From Sistotremastrum niveocremeum HHB9708 (Eukaryota; Basidiomycota; Agaricomycetes; Sistotremastrales; Sistotremastraceae): DNA of 64,000 nt. Below the pieces are notes generated by a model that was not told the DNA's origin, ran no database searches, and was given only the letters and a program-made list of their open reading frames with translations. The stretch spans positions 1-64,000 of the forward strand of contig KV419415.1 of the NCBI GenBank assembly GCA_001630475.1. The letters run 5' to 3'. Within the stretch, counting starts at the first letter, position 1; every line of letters starts with the position of its first letter. A program made the translations under genes and the position numbers. This document shows positions 49,007 through 59,562 of the stretch, piece after piece.

Positions 49007-49718
49007 TTAGAGCGGAGTTCAATGTATACCTCAGTGTTGTATCAACCCACCGAGGTCAGTATCATCTTTGTATCTTTTTCACTCCTTTACTCATTCGTTT
49101 TACAGCTATATTTCGTACAGGTAGTTTACTCAATATATCTGTAGTGTTGTATCAAACCCCAAGCTACATTTCGTACAGTATAGCTTACTTTACATTGTTG
49201 GTACAAGCCTGAACGAAATATAGCTCAGCGTGCGTACAACGCTATACGTATTGGACAGAACTAGCTACGCGAAATGTAGCTACACGATCTATCAGCGAAG
49301 GAACGGTGAATTTACAAAGCGAACTGATCTCAATGTTGTACACACAGATTGAGGTCTACCCTCAGCTCCGCTACACTGTGTTTACAATCGTAGAGAAGTG
49401 ACAAAAATTCGATTCCATCAGCGGCATACTCGAGCAGTGACAGTGTCTGAAAGCCGGGCCCGTGCGATCGGTCGCCCGTTCCTCAACGCGGACTCGTTAC
49501 AGGTATACTCAACAAACTCTGCGTATGTTGGTAATGTACAACAAACGGAGACATATATTACAAAAGACTACCAACGACCGACCAGAATATTATTATACTG
49601 GTACCGGCTATGTATCATGACCGGAAATAGAATTACACTAATTAGGATACCGAGAAGATTCAATAAACATGCAGGCTGAGAAGAGGTTCGCTTGAGGCGC
49701 GAGAGCTTCGTAACCCTC
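49007..49718. other. 3' flank with inverted-repeat cluster
   Basis: Contains the repeat group described separately at 49105-49280. The remaining frames (for example 49398-49679, plus) have no domain. Confidence 0.45.
49105..49280. repeat. Cluster of short direct and inverted repeats
   Basis: GCTATATTTCGTAC (49105-49118) and GCTACATTTCGTAC (49163-49176) are direct repeats. CGAAATATAGC (49214-49224) and CGAAATGTAGC (49270-49280) are their inverted partners, matched one to one. AGTGTTGTATCAA also occurs twice (about 49033 and 49143). Could be a small non-autonomous element relic or a folded 3' region; no terminal duplication was identified. Confidence 0.6.
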
Positions 49719-50387
49719 TTAAGGTTCAATCACGATCTGTGACGTGAACAATCTCACAGAGGGCGTATTAGCAGGCTTCAACACATCAACATCGTCAGCT
49801 CCGTAATATAAATCAAGAAAGATAGACGTACCCCAGTTAGAGAAGTAACAGCCGCAGTCAAATCAAAAGTATACGTCGTATTGATAACAAACACAGCAGC
49901 AGGCAAAGGAACCGACACCGTGAAAGTTCCAGCACGCTAATCCACACAAACATCATACATCAATGATCCGGATTATCTTGAAAAGTTGGGAGGACGTACG
50001 GTGTTGACTTGTTGGAGGGAGATGAGGTCGACGGTGCTGTATCCGAAGGTTCCCACACCGCCCGGTGAACTAGGATTGAAGATCCACGACCAACCAAGGA
50101 TCACAGTGTAATCGGAACTATCAAACAACTCAGTCAAGTCGCGTCAACTCCTCACGAAAGGGGTTTCATACATGGCTTGAGTCGCTATCCCGAATGTCAA
50201 TCAGAGCCATCAACAAAGGAACGGGGGACTTACAACTCTGAGTATAGAACGTTATAGGATAATTATATCCTACTTTGGCATAATGTCCATCTCCCGAGAT
50301 CCCGGTGATCATTGCGGACACACCCGGGAAGAGTGAAAGGAGGGCAGCATAGACTGTCAGAAGATATGAGATCGGTCTGAAGAGCAT
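49719..50387 (-). CDS. NIS1-like small secreted protein, copy F
   Basis: Five exons (50387-50234, 50184-50172, 50117-50000, 49936-49832, 49775-49719) give 148 aa, with the 13-nt and 105-nt exons. Signal peptide 1-25 (ends LFPGVSA). Blocks: ITGISGDGHYAKVGYNYPI, SDYTVILGWSWIFNP, GVGTFGYSTVDLISL, AGTFTVSVPLPAAVF, TFDLTAAVTSLTG, and the end VRLFTSQIVIEP. Compared with the others, the third block has PLPAAVF instead of the IDPxxF motif. One potential N-glycosylation site (NTT) lies before the alanine-rich block. No cysteine remains in the mature part. Confidence 0.78.
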
Positions 50388-50459
50388 GGTGATTGCTTGA
50401 GATTGATTTTTGTTGAATCAGAGAATTGAGATATTGGTTTCAAGAGGGTCGTTTCGATT

Positions 50460-50466
50460 ATTTATA
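50460..50466 (-). promoter_or_regulatory. TATA box of copy F
   Basis: TATAAAT on the minus strand about 78 bp upstream of the ATG at 50387. Confidence 0.6.
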
Positions 50467-51474
50467 CTCGTTGGTTCGCCGTATAGCATCGAAAGCTGCG
50501 CCGTGCCCGGAAGTGCCGAACGAATCGGTACACGTTAGACGGTATCATCTCGTGTTATATTCCCCGACAAAGTAAGGCGAGGATGCCGTCGCCGTTGTAA
50601 TTATCACAGTCAAGCAGTCCAGACGAACCAAGAGCCTGCTGAGTCAGCCAGGTCCAGCCTCTTCACCGAGATGGCCGACGGCATGAACGAAAATGAAGAA
50701 TCCCGAGATATTAAGGAGACGGCGAGAGATGGAAGGTATGCGGGCAAATGAGGCAGCTCTAGAATCTCGTCGCAGTGCCACGAACGTGTCGGGACCGATG
50801 CAGATAGAGTACTGAATTCCCGAGCTTGTGAAGTAAGAAATCTGCGGTAGCCAGCTACTTTGAACGATTCGATAGTAGTAGGACATGGTTCGGATACATT
50901 TCCGTCGTCGCTATGATCCAGAGTAGTAGCCAGAAGTCATCGAGGTGTCAAGTCGAAACGCTACATCTTGCTACATCTTCAATCAGGACAACGCGTTCTC
51001 GAGGCCTTGGATCCATCATTATAGGCTCGAGCTTCACATCGAGGGAATGAAATGTAAATGAGAGGGGTCCAATAAGCCTCAGTATTCGACAGATTGAATG
51101 GAGGCTTCGAGCTCACTGTCAATCATGGGCTAAAGGAAATTGAGGGCAGATATTGCGGAGTTCGAATCGCGAATGACGCTTCATGATTTCATCGCAAGCG
51201 CCAATCCAGTCTCGAACGGCAACAGAAAATGGTATGAGGAATTAAGTAGGATTGGGACAGTAGAATTACATGGCTAATGATATGTACGTGTATCGTCCGA
51301 GCGAAGAAAAGGGGTCAAAACTACGAGTGATCGAAAATCGAAAATGTCCTGAGTAAAAGCTATATACCTATCTCAAGCATGGTTCGATCGCAGGGTCGTA
51401 ACAATTGCGATTAAAGTCAGATTAGTGTGGGTTCTGTCGTCAATTGAATTGAGAGATAGATCGGAACGATCGAT
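50467..51474. other. Intergenic
   Basis: One 80-codon minus-strand frame (50644-50886) without features; otherwise nothing seen. Confidence 0.45.
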
Positions 51475-52062
51475 TTAGGGTTCGACGGTGATGGTGGTGT
51501 TGACGAATCGGACGAAAGTCTCGAGCGAGGCCTACAGATCGATCAGCAACGAAGGACTAGTAGAATGAGAAAGATAACGTACGCCAATGATGGAGGTCAC
51601 TGCTGCGTTGAGCGTATAAGTGGTCACTTTGCCGGTGTTGAACAACTTGGGGTCAATGAAGACCTGGGTAGAAAATGATCCCCCTCCCTAGGAGCAAGGC
51701 TCGTCAGAAACTGACATCGCAATGTCGCATGAAGGACTTACTGTGGTGACTTCTCCAACAGTCGTAAGATCAAGAGTGCTGCCGACGAAAGAACCGATCG
51801 AAGTGGGATCATTGAACGGATGAGCACTCCATCCAATGATGATCGAGTAGTCGTTCCAGTTTTGGATATCTAGCGAGTCATCAGATTGAGGTAAACGAAG
51901 AGGGAAGGAGAACGTACAATCGGCAGTGTTGAAGGTTATACCGTAGTTGTATCCGACTTTGGCATAGTGTCCGGATTCAGATTTGACGGAGGTGATGTAG
52001 GCCGTCGATGAGAGGGCGAGAGCGCAGAAGAGGACGATGGAGGTGATGAGCTTGTTGAACAT
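51475..52062 (-). CDS. NIS1-like small secreted protein, copy G
   Basis: Four exons (52062-51918, 51869-51742, 51687-51583, 51531-51475) give 144 aa. As in copy C, the microexon is fused to the next exon and the first intron is 48 nt. Signal peptide 1-21 (MFNKLITSIVLFCALALSST). Blocks: YITSVKSESGHYAKVGYNYG, IQNWNDYSIIIGWSAHPFND, SIGSFVGSTLDLTTVGEVTT, GGGSFSTQVFIDPKLFN, TYTLNAAVTSIIG, ETFVRFVNTTITVEP. This copy fits best what I remember of the NIS1 effector family, including the SIGSFVGS and FVNTTI motifs. No cysteine in the mature protein. Probably a secreted, functional gene. Confidence 0.82.
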
Positions 52063-52146
52063 ATTAGTTTAGATCGAATCGGATTGGCTGGGAGCTGAGT
52101 GTCTTGGACTGAGGAACGATGGGGCCTGGAGTCCCGAACGATGAGC

Positions 52147-52155
52147 TTTTATATA
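52147..52155 (-). promoter_or_regulatory. TATA box of copy G
   Basis: TATATAAAA on the minus strand about 90 bp upstream of the ATG at 52062. Confidence 0.6.
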
Positions 52156-54379
52156 CTCCAGCGAAACCCATAGAAGTAACTCACCACAATTTACAAAGAC
52201 CCGACACGGCCCTTTCCCTCAGCCCAGCACGAGAATTGAATTACACCCCGCACGCATCGATTCGTACTCCAACGCACGCCTCAATTCACCGAATCACCTG
52301 TCTTAGGCTCCTAACCAGTCGGCATCTCCGCACATCAGCGTCAGCGCTCAAAGGCAGTGTCTTGCATCAAATCGTCAGGAAATTAATTCGGGTGGAGCCT
52401 GGACGGTCCATCCACAGCAGCCAGTCGCGTTTCTTCAGTAGCTTCAGTCCCGGACATCCTAGTCGGGCACAGCATAAAGGTGAGGAAGCAGAGAGGGAAT
52501 TCCGTACGAGAGCGCTATTGGCTCGGTCGCTCGGCCGGGGTGTGGTCACAGCCAGTCACGCGTTCCGAGGCGGCTCATGTGTCACGGTATTTACGTCATT
52601 CGGCTTGATCCGCTTAGCGCCCGTTAGTGATTCGTCTGATCAAACGTCAGATTCATTGCGGATTGCATGTGTTCCTCAGGAGCTTTTTCTTTTGTTGACG
52701 TTCATTGATTCAGAATGGACAGGAGACTTGACCTGTCCGGCGGCCTCGGACTAGGAATGTTCATTACCTGAGGACATGCCGAGGTGGATTTCACTAAAGT
52801 GAAACCCGTTGGATCCGATCGGACATGTTGGCTGACCGAGTTCTCATTGACTGCCTTCATTTCCAAACGTCAATAAACTCCAACACAACCTTCAATGAAT
52901 GCACTTATAGGACCTCCCGACGCCCGATACTTCGAAACTCCAGGACGGGCAAGGAGTTTGTCACGTAATAATAGAAACATGACCTCCATCTCCTGAAGCC
53001 CCTGGACAACGAACCGCCATTGAAATTCAATATTGGCCTTCTTTCAGGTATAGCGACCGCTCAATTGGTTCGGCGTTTATGAAGCACGTTCTTCGAGGAC
53101 TGTGCAAGCTCGGAACTGAGGTCTGAACTCTGACAGAGAAGTGTATCGATATAGCACAATCGCCGACTCATACATGAAAGGTGTTGAAGACGGGGTCCAA
53201 TTCACTTGAAAAAGAAGAGAAAACCGGCGCGATCGACGGCATCATCACTGAACACCGTTCTGAGTGACTGACAGCTTGCTGTTTATTCTATCGTAACACT
53301 TGACCTCTCCTTTCGTTAGGATTCAGACTCCAATTTGGGAAAGTTCGTCAATGCCAAAGGCTCCGAATACCGGGAAAAGTCAACTTGAAGATCTTGAGTG
53401 GGTGGGATAGCTTAGGATGCGGACCTAAACAACCTAGGCTGGTGAGTTAAATAAATTCGAGCTTCAGAATGTACTGTAATCGAAAAGACGAAGGGACCCA
53501 ATGCTCGACGTTCACTAGTTCACTGTCGGAAACAAAAGCATAACACCATGTCACGTCACGTTTCGAGATGGATTTCAGCTACATCCCGTCGTGCTGTCTG
53601 TCATTCAGCTGGAATCTTCTCACTTCATGAACAACTAAGAAAAAGCAAGTACGAGGACTCCTGTGCTATACCGGAACGAACAGCCTTCCAGCCACTGGGA
53701 AACTGTCGGAGTACTCGCCGGCACCGAAGGAAGCATCAGTCGGCACGAAGGCGTGATTGCTACTCAACCCATGAGACTAGCATGAATTAGTAACACCCCC
53801 GTACGTCGTTCTCCTTCATTGTACTGCTCGTCTGACTGGCCGTCCTCAGGATACAGCTTTACATATTCAGGAGCAGATCCGGCGTATCATGCGGATTGTC
53901 TTCAAGGTGAGCGAACGTTCTTCAACTTTTCAACATCGACCCCAGTTCATTTCACGTCGTCCGGACCATCAAAACGCTCTCCGTATCCGACCGTCTCCAG
54001 CCAACTCGTTCAGAGCCGAACTTTTCTATTCTTATACCTCAGTCTTCAACGCTCACGAAAGCTCTTGCGTGCATTCCTCGAGATTATTATCCTGGAAAGT
54101 TAGTATGGGTTTGCAATCATTCATCTCATCATTAAGGCTAATTCTTGTTTTTCGTTTCAGAACAACCAAGACATACGATGCAAGACAACGGACTGTTCAA
54201 GCATCAACGTCCTCCTGAGGATGCTCGGCATCATCTTGAACCTGAATGTGATACTGAGCGGCCGACCAGCAACATCCCCCTCAAGCTCATTTCCTCCTTA
54301 ATGCGCAGCGCTCCTACTAGTCCAGTATAAAAGCACCTAAAACCCCCTCATACGACGCTCAAAAGCCTTGACAACTTGG
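52156..54379. other. Intergenic, no supported gene
   Basis: A 211-codon plus-strand frame (52119-52754) starts inside the promoter of copy G and has no domain, so it is not called. The remaining frames are short. Confidence 0.4.
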
Positions 54380-54895
54380 ACGCTCAATACAGTCCAAAGA
54401 TGTTCTTCAGATCTTTCGCCCCATTCCTCATTTTCCTCACTTTCCTGAAGACATCCAATGAGGAATAGCAAATCCTTACGTCGATTCAGGGGAGACAATG
54501 GAACGGAACGGTACTCTGAATCTTTCGGCTGGAAAGAGATCTTTGCTAAATGTATGTGCGTCCTTTATCTCATCCCTTATGTCTTGTCTCGCTGACGATT
54601 CTGTCTACATCCACAACATATCCTCCCGATCCCGATCCATTCTCTTCAAAACTCATACTCTGAACAACGATCACTATCTCATAGCTCACCGAACTCAAAG
54701 ATCTCTTCAATGCTCGACTCTCGAGCGAAGAGCCTTCCGTCATTCCCACACTCACGAACGGATGACTCTATACAAGTAAGACCCGACGAAAACGAGAACC
54801 AAATCGCAGCTGATTTTATCTCACGAAATATCGGCGTGATCTCGATTCTCGGTTCTGCTCAAATGGATGATGTCAGTTGTTGAGATCTAGCTCGT
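54380..54895 (+). pseudogene. F-box gene relic
   Basis: Pieces of the F-box family appear in sequence but in changing frames. TTCCTGAAGACATCC near 54450 matches the F-box codons of the 47-kb gene. ERYSESFGWKEIFA ends at a GTATGTGC donor near 54552. RSRSILFKTHTLNND resembles RSVTLETPTLWTT, and DENENQIAADFISRNIGVIS resembles NEHQSQMAGKFLSQNIGTIS. Several shifts and stops lie between them and the leucine-rich part is not recognisable. A decayed paralog of the 44.7-49.0 kb pair. Confidence 0.65.
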
Positions 54896-57893
54896 TAGTC
54901 TCGTCGCCCTCGAAATATCGCCTATCAGCTTGGTTACTCCGTTTTCTCCTTCCTTCAACAGAGTGGACATCGTCACCTATCAACGGAACTGATGCACCAT
55001 TCGTTCCCTACGCGTGTCGTCCTCTTCGAACAGTTCCAGAATTTACTCTCCAGGTCAATCTTCGCCATTCTTATTCCTTATTTTATTCTTTCGACGCCTT
55101 GACAATCTCTGATGATAAATAAGTGATGCATTTGTTATATTCCTGTAGACTCGTATTCAAGTCGATCTGATACATCTGAGCATATTCTCAGTTCTCTCGT
55201 CCAAACGGCAGTGAGAGCAATGAGTGAGAGATCCATTAAGAAGGCTCTTCAAATGCGAGTAAGGAGCAATGTCACGGCGAGATCGGCTGATTGTGATTGA
55301 GAATCTTCACCGAGATCGGCGTGATTGTCGTTGCTAGTGATGAAGAGGATCTGAGATCTGCCTCTTCTTTCTTGCGCATCAGGACTGAGGAATTAGGAAT
55401 AGGAGGTCGATCAGGGTTAAGGGTTTAGGGTTATCCGGTGTAAAAACCACGCGAAATGGTATATTGAGATTAATGGTGATGTCAATGATAATAGGCACTG
55501 GCATATGCGGTATTACATGTACCCGAGAGCTTGGGCATATATTATATGCGCAATGAATGATAAAGCAATGGACGAGGATTGATCTATCGTGGATCAATTT
55601 ATTGGCGAGATGAATCTCAACATAATAGGCATATGTCGCGTGAAGGGATTCAGCAAGTTGACGAATTCGATAATGGAAGTGATGGGGACATGGAATTGAA
55701 GGGTCAAAGATAGAGGATAGGGAAAGGTGAAGCGGCGATAAGCGTTTAAGACCAGGTACAGTAGTGGGTGCATACTGTACACGACGAATCGCCACGCGTC
55801 GAGTATAAGTCAAAGACATATGAGACATACGATGGTATTGGTATTGGTATGACTGCTGATGAGCCCCAGCGTGATCTCGAACTTTGAGGACTGACTGAGC
55901 TCAAGTAAGCGCTGATGCTATACCGCAGTCGCAGTCGACGATCCTGAAGAGCATTGAGCGCACTGAGCGCAGAGGGTCTAGGGCAGGGGGTTTCGACAAG
56001 AAGCTGCGTTGGATCATGAGCGTCCATCGTCCCTCGTACCGAATGAGCGATCGAGAATGTTGGATTGACCAATAATATTATTGATCGTCAGGATTTCTCG
56101 TCTTATGGTATGATGACACTTGTTATCACTGGCAGAATTACAGTCGATGAGCGAATCCGGTATTGAGCATGACATTCATAATGAACGTAGTCGGAGTACT
56201 AGTTGACGGCGCCTCAGGTATCGGCTATGAAAGAGAGGAAAGTGAAGGAGAGTGAAGGTTGAGGTACCAGTATTGATTCGATGCTCTCGTCTGCAAGGTC
56301 AATCCGAGCCGTAAGTTATATATATATCAATAAACGAGGCGAGATGAGATGAGCTGAGATGAAGACTAAGGGAAGCCCGATATCGTGAAAGGCTGAAGAA
56401 ATGAAGAAACGAGACGAACAGCGAACAGTGAACAGTGAACAGAACTGAAGAATCCCGATGCGCAGATATATGAAGTTGAACAATCGCATAAGAACTACCA
56501 GTATGGGAATCGGGAGTAGATCACATAGCAGAACTTTGAACGAGATGAGGACGAGATGAGCTAGGTGGCAGACGAACGAGAAGGGGTTGAAGGGCTGATA
56601 TATGAATGATATATGAATGATATTGACATTGACATTGGTGTCGAGACTGGTGTTCAGATTGATAGCATGACATGATGACATGATGCCATATTGATGATCG
56701 AGTATACGTATAGCCAGTGCCCGGACCGAGACGAGACCCTTTCGAATACCACGAGATGTACTAGTACTAGTACTAGTGATGCTGTCGTCACTCAGTCCAA
56801 GGCCGGATCTGCACGTTTCCGAGCATGGATATGATTGGATTGGATGGGTGAGAGCGTGTTTGCCGATCAAAATTCCAAAGTTCCAGTACTAGTACTAGTA
56901 TTATCTTGAGTAGACGTACTTGCCGTGCGCCGTGCGGATCAGGTTGGCCGGGACCGGAGGAGTAGTATCCTCAAAGATGGACAGATGGAGAGGGCGAATG
57001 TTAAAGTAGGATCACTGGGATTAGCACTGGTAGCAGTACCGGTGATGGGATGGCATTGAGTTTTGGATAGGTGTTGAGTGATGGAACTAGAGGAATAGAC
57101 CAGTGGTAGCACGATTCACTGAACTAAGCCGCAAGACCAAGACCAAGCCGCAAGACGAAAGACGCAAGACGAAAGACAGACAATCCGACAGTCATTCGAT
57201 CGTTTCGTGCATGAACGGAGCCAGAGGAGAATCAGGAACACGGACATCGATCGCGAGAAGTCGAGAAGCCTAGCCATGGACGTCGTGGAGTCGTGGACGA
57301 CCGAAGTCTCACAGTCTGGACTTTTACAGTATGTAACGTGCTCTTCAATCCTCAATAAATGAATACTCCGGATATCGTCATTCCCCCGAGACTCGACCTC
57401 CAGCTGTAAGAAGATATCGGGGATACATCCAGCGAAGACTTGTCCGTCCTCCCTCGGTCTTCGGTCGTCGGTCGAATACAGACAACGCCACGTATACGTA
57501 TTGCCAGTACCAGCGAACTGCATTTCAAAACACCACCACAAAATTTCAAGGGTAAAAAAGGGCGGACCAAGTCCAAGTTCCGTCTAGCGCAGCACAGCTC
57601 ATCCGCAGAAAAATTTGATCAAGAGGGCCTCGGCGTATGTAAGAGAATCCGAAGACCGACGGAGATACTGAGTTTGGGGGGTACGGCGTCGTTGCGAGGG
57701 AAGAGAGTCGGATCGGGAGGAGGAGGACGGAGGAGGGAGGGGGTGGGAAAGGTAGGTAATGGTAATACGTATAAACAGCCCCTCTTGCTTTTCACCGCTT
57801 TTACTTTCATCGTCGAGTTACACGAGCGACACGTTTGAACAACGAACAGGAAGAAGAAGTTGACTGTTGAACAAGTGAAGGAAGAGAGCAACG
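54896..57893. other. Long non-coding stretch with low-complexity DNA
   Basis: No convincing gene. The long minus-strand frames (55379-55828, 56316-56870, 57116-57541) have biased hydrophobic or serine-rich composition and no family. Notable simple sequence: GAACAGTGAACAGTGAACAG near 56430, and two blocks of palindromic (ACTAGT)n at about 56758-56777 and 56884-56900. The C/T- and A/G-rich 57.6-57.9 kb part is probably the leader of the next gene. Confidence 0.45.
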
Positions 57894-59562
57894 ATGGCTG
57901 AGAGATCAGAGATGGCAACATCAACAGGTCCGTCGTCTACCATCGAATCAAAAAGAGATGGCATCGATCTAACACTAGTACTACTCATAGGTCAAAACGA
58001 CATCCCCCGCTCTCCCTCTCTCCTCTCCCCTCCCACATCCACCCAATCCAAACCATCTGCAAACTCCGAATCTCGAAAACCAGGAAGACTAATGACGCAA
58101 ACTAACCATCAGAGTCAGAGGAAAGGAAGTAAAAGTCCGAGCTCGATTCCTAGTTCTCCTACTTCTGTGTATGTCTTTTCTCTTCTACGGTTGGGGGAAG
58201 GGGCTGATGGAGAGTAGACATTCGAGTAGTAGTGCGATTTTCGAGAGGGATATCGAACATGTCCCATCTATTGCTCTTCCGCCTCCTCATCCTCATCCAC
58301 ATACCTCCTCCTCCACCGCCCATCCCCATCCTCATACCACTGCGAATCAAAGTTCACCGCAATCACAACCTCATCCGAGTCATAACGCCCTCGCACAACT
58401 CCAAATAGCACAAATGAAATCCCGCGAATCAGCAGTCCCCTCAGTCCTCTCATCAGCCGTCGAACTTCTCTCCGACACCTCCCTTCCCTCCATCACTCAT
58501 TCTAATGAATCATCGCCTAAGGCGGCTCTTAGCAATATCTCTGTGATATCGCCTGCGACGGCTGTGGGAGGAGGGGGAGGGTTATTTGGGATGAGCGGTG
58601 TATCAAGGATGGCGAGTCGGAGTCCGAGTCCTACGAGGACTTCATTCGTATACACAACCACCGGCCCAATCCCACCCCTCTCCTCCTCCTCCACCGCCGG
58701 AACCGGGAGCGGGTACGGAAGTGGCTCAGGCAGCCCCCGTCCCCATCCAGAGCGATCAGCGACGTTATCCTCAATGACGACGACGAGCGGGACGTTAAGC
58801 GCAGGAGGGACAGCAGCTTCGTCTCCGAGGATGAGTCCTACGCTCCTCAGTCCGATCGTACCAGATGCACCGCCTACATCTCCAAATCCTCTTACCCTTC
58901 CCCCGTCCATCTCATCCCTCTCTTCCATACCCTCTTCCATCCCTTCGTCCTCAGCGGGGGGTCAATCTCCGCCTACCGCTCATCCATCCCTAGCCTCCGA
59001 CGGTCTCCCCTCCCAACCCACCGCGCGAGCCCCGGCTCAAGGATCCGGAGGGAGCACAGTATCAAGCACATACCCAACCCCCTCAACGATCCACAAACGC
59101 CTCTCATTCCTCTCCTACACAGACCTCCTCTCCTCAACACCCTCCACCTCAATCCCCCTCTCATCACTCGTCTCACCACCTACATCCGATCCTCCTCCTC
59201 ATATATCCGCTCTTTCGGGGATATCGGCGAGTTCGAATGCGAGTATTGCGGGGGACTGGGACGAACGATCTATAAACGGCGGAGTGGGAGGGATGGGAAT
59301 TGGGGGTGGGGGTGGGGGCAGCACCTACGGCGCTGGGATGGAAGAAGTTGATAGGTTCGGTATGAGTATGGATGTGGGTGGAGGCGAATGGGAGAGAGAA
59401 GGATTTGGGAGGGGGTTGGAGGAGAGACTTGAGAGGTTACTTGGCGAAGAGAGACCTGCGAGCACTAGTGCGAGCCCGATGAGCGGTGGTGCGGTTGGGA
59501 CGACGATGGGGGGGACGGCGGCGGTCGTGACGCCGCCTGTCGTTCCGGCTCAGGCGCACTAG
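57894..59562 (+). CDS. Ser/Pro/Gly-rich low-complexity protein, unknown function
   Basis: Two exons (57894-58168, 58218-59562) around a 49-nt GTATGT...GTAG intron give 539 aa. The protein is mostly disordered: Ser/Pro/Thr runs, His-Pro stretches (PPPHPHPHTSS near residue 110), GSGYGSGSGSP and late Gly runs. Two short ordered-looking islands stand out: KRLSFLSYTDLLSSTPSTS (about residue 405), and near the C-terminus a basic/acidic helix GLEERLERLLGEERP. From memory, similar RLSFxSYxDLL islands occur in conserved but uncharacterised fungal proteins. No signal peptide or membrane segment. Could be a signalling scaffold; not assigned. Confidence 0.75.

Noticed and set aside
52119-52754. Plus-strand frame of 211 codons
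   Set aside because: Its start overlaps the promoter of NIS1-like copy G, it has no domain and its composition is unconvincing.
56316-56870. Minus-strand frame of 184 codons rich in hydrophobic residues
   Set aside because: Composition follows AT-rich repetitive DNA (repeated GTGAACA and ATGATAT); no homologous pattern.
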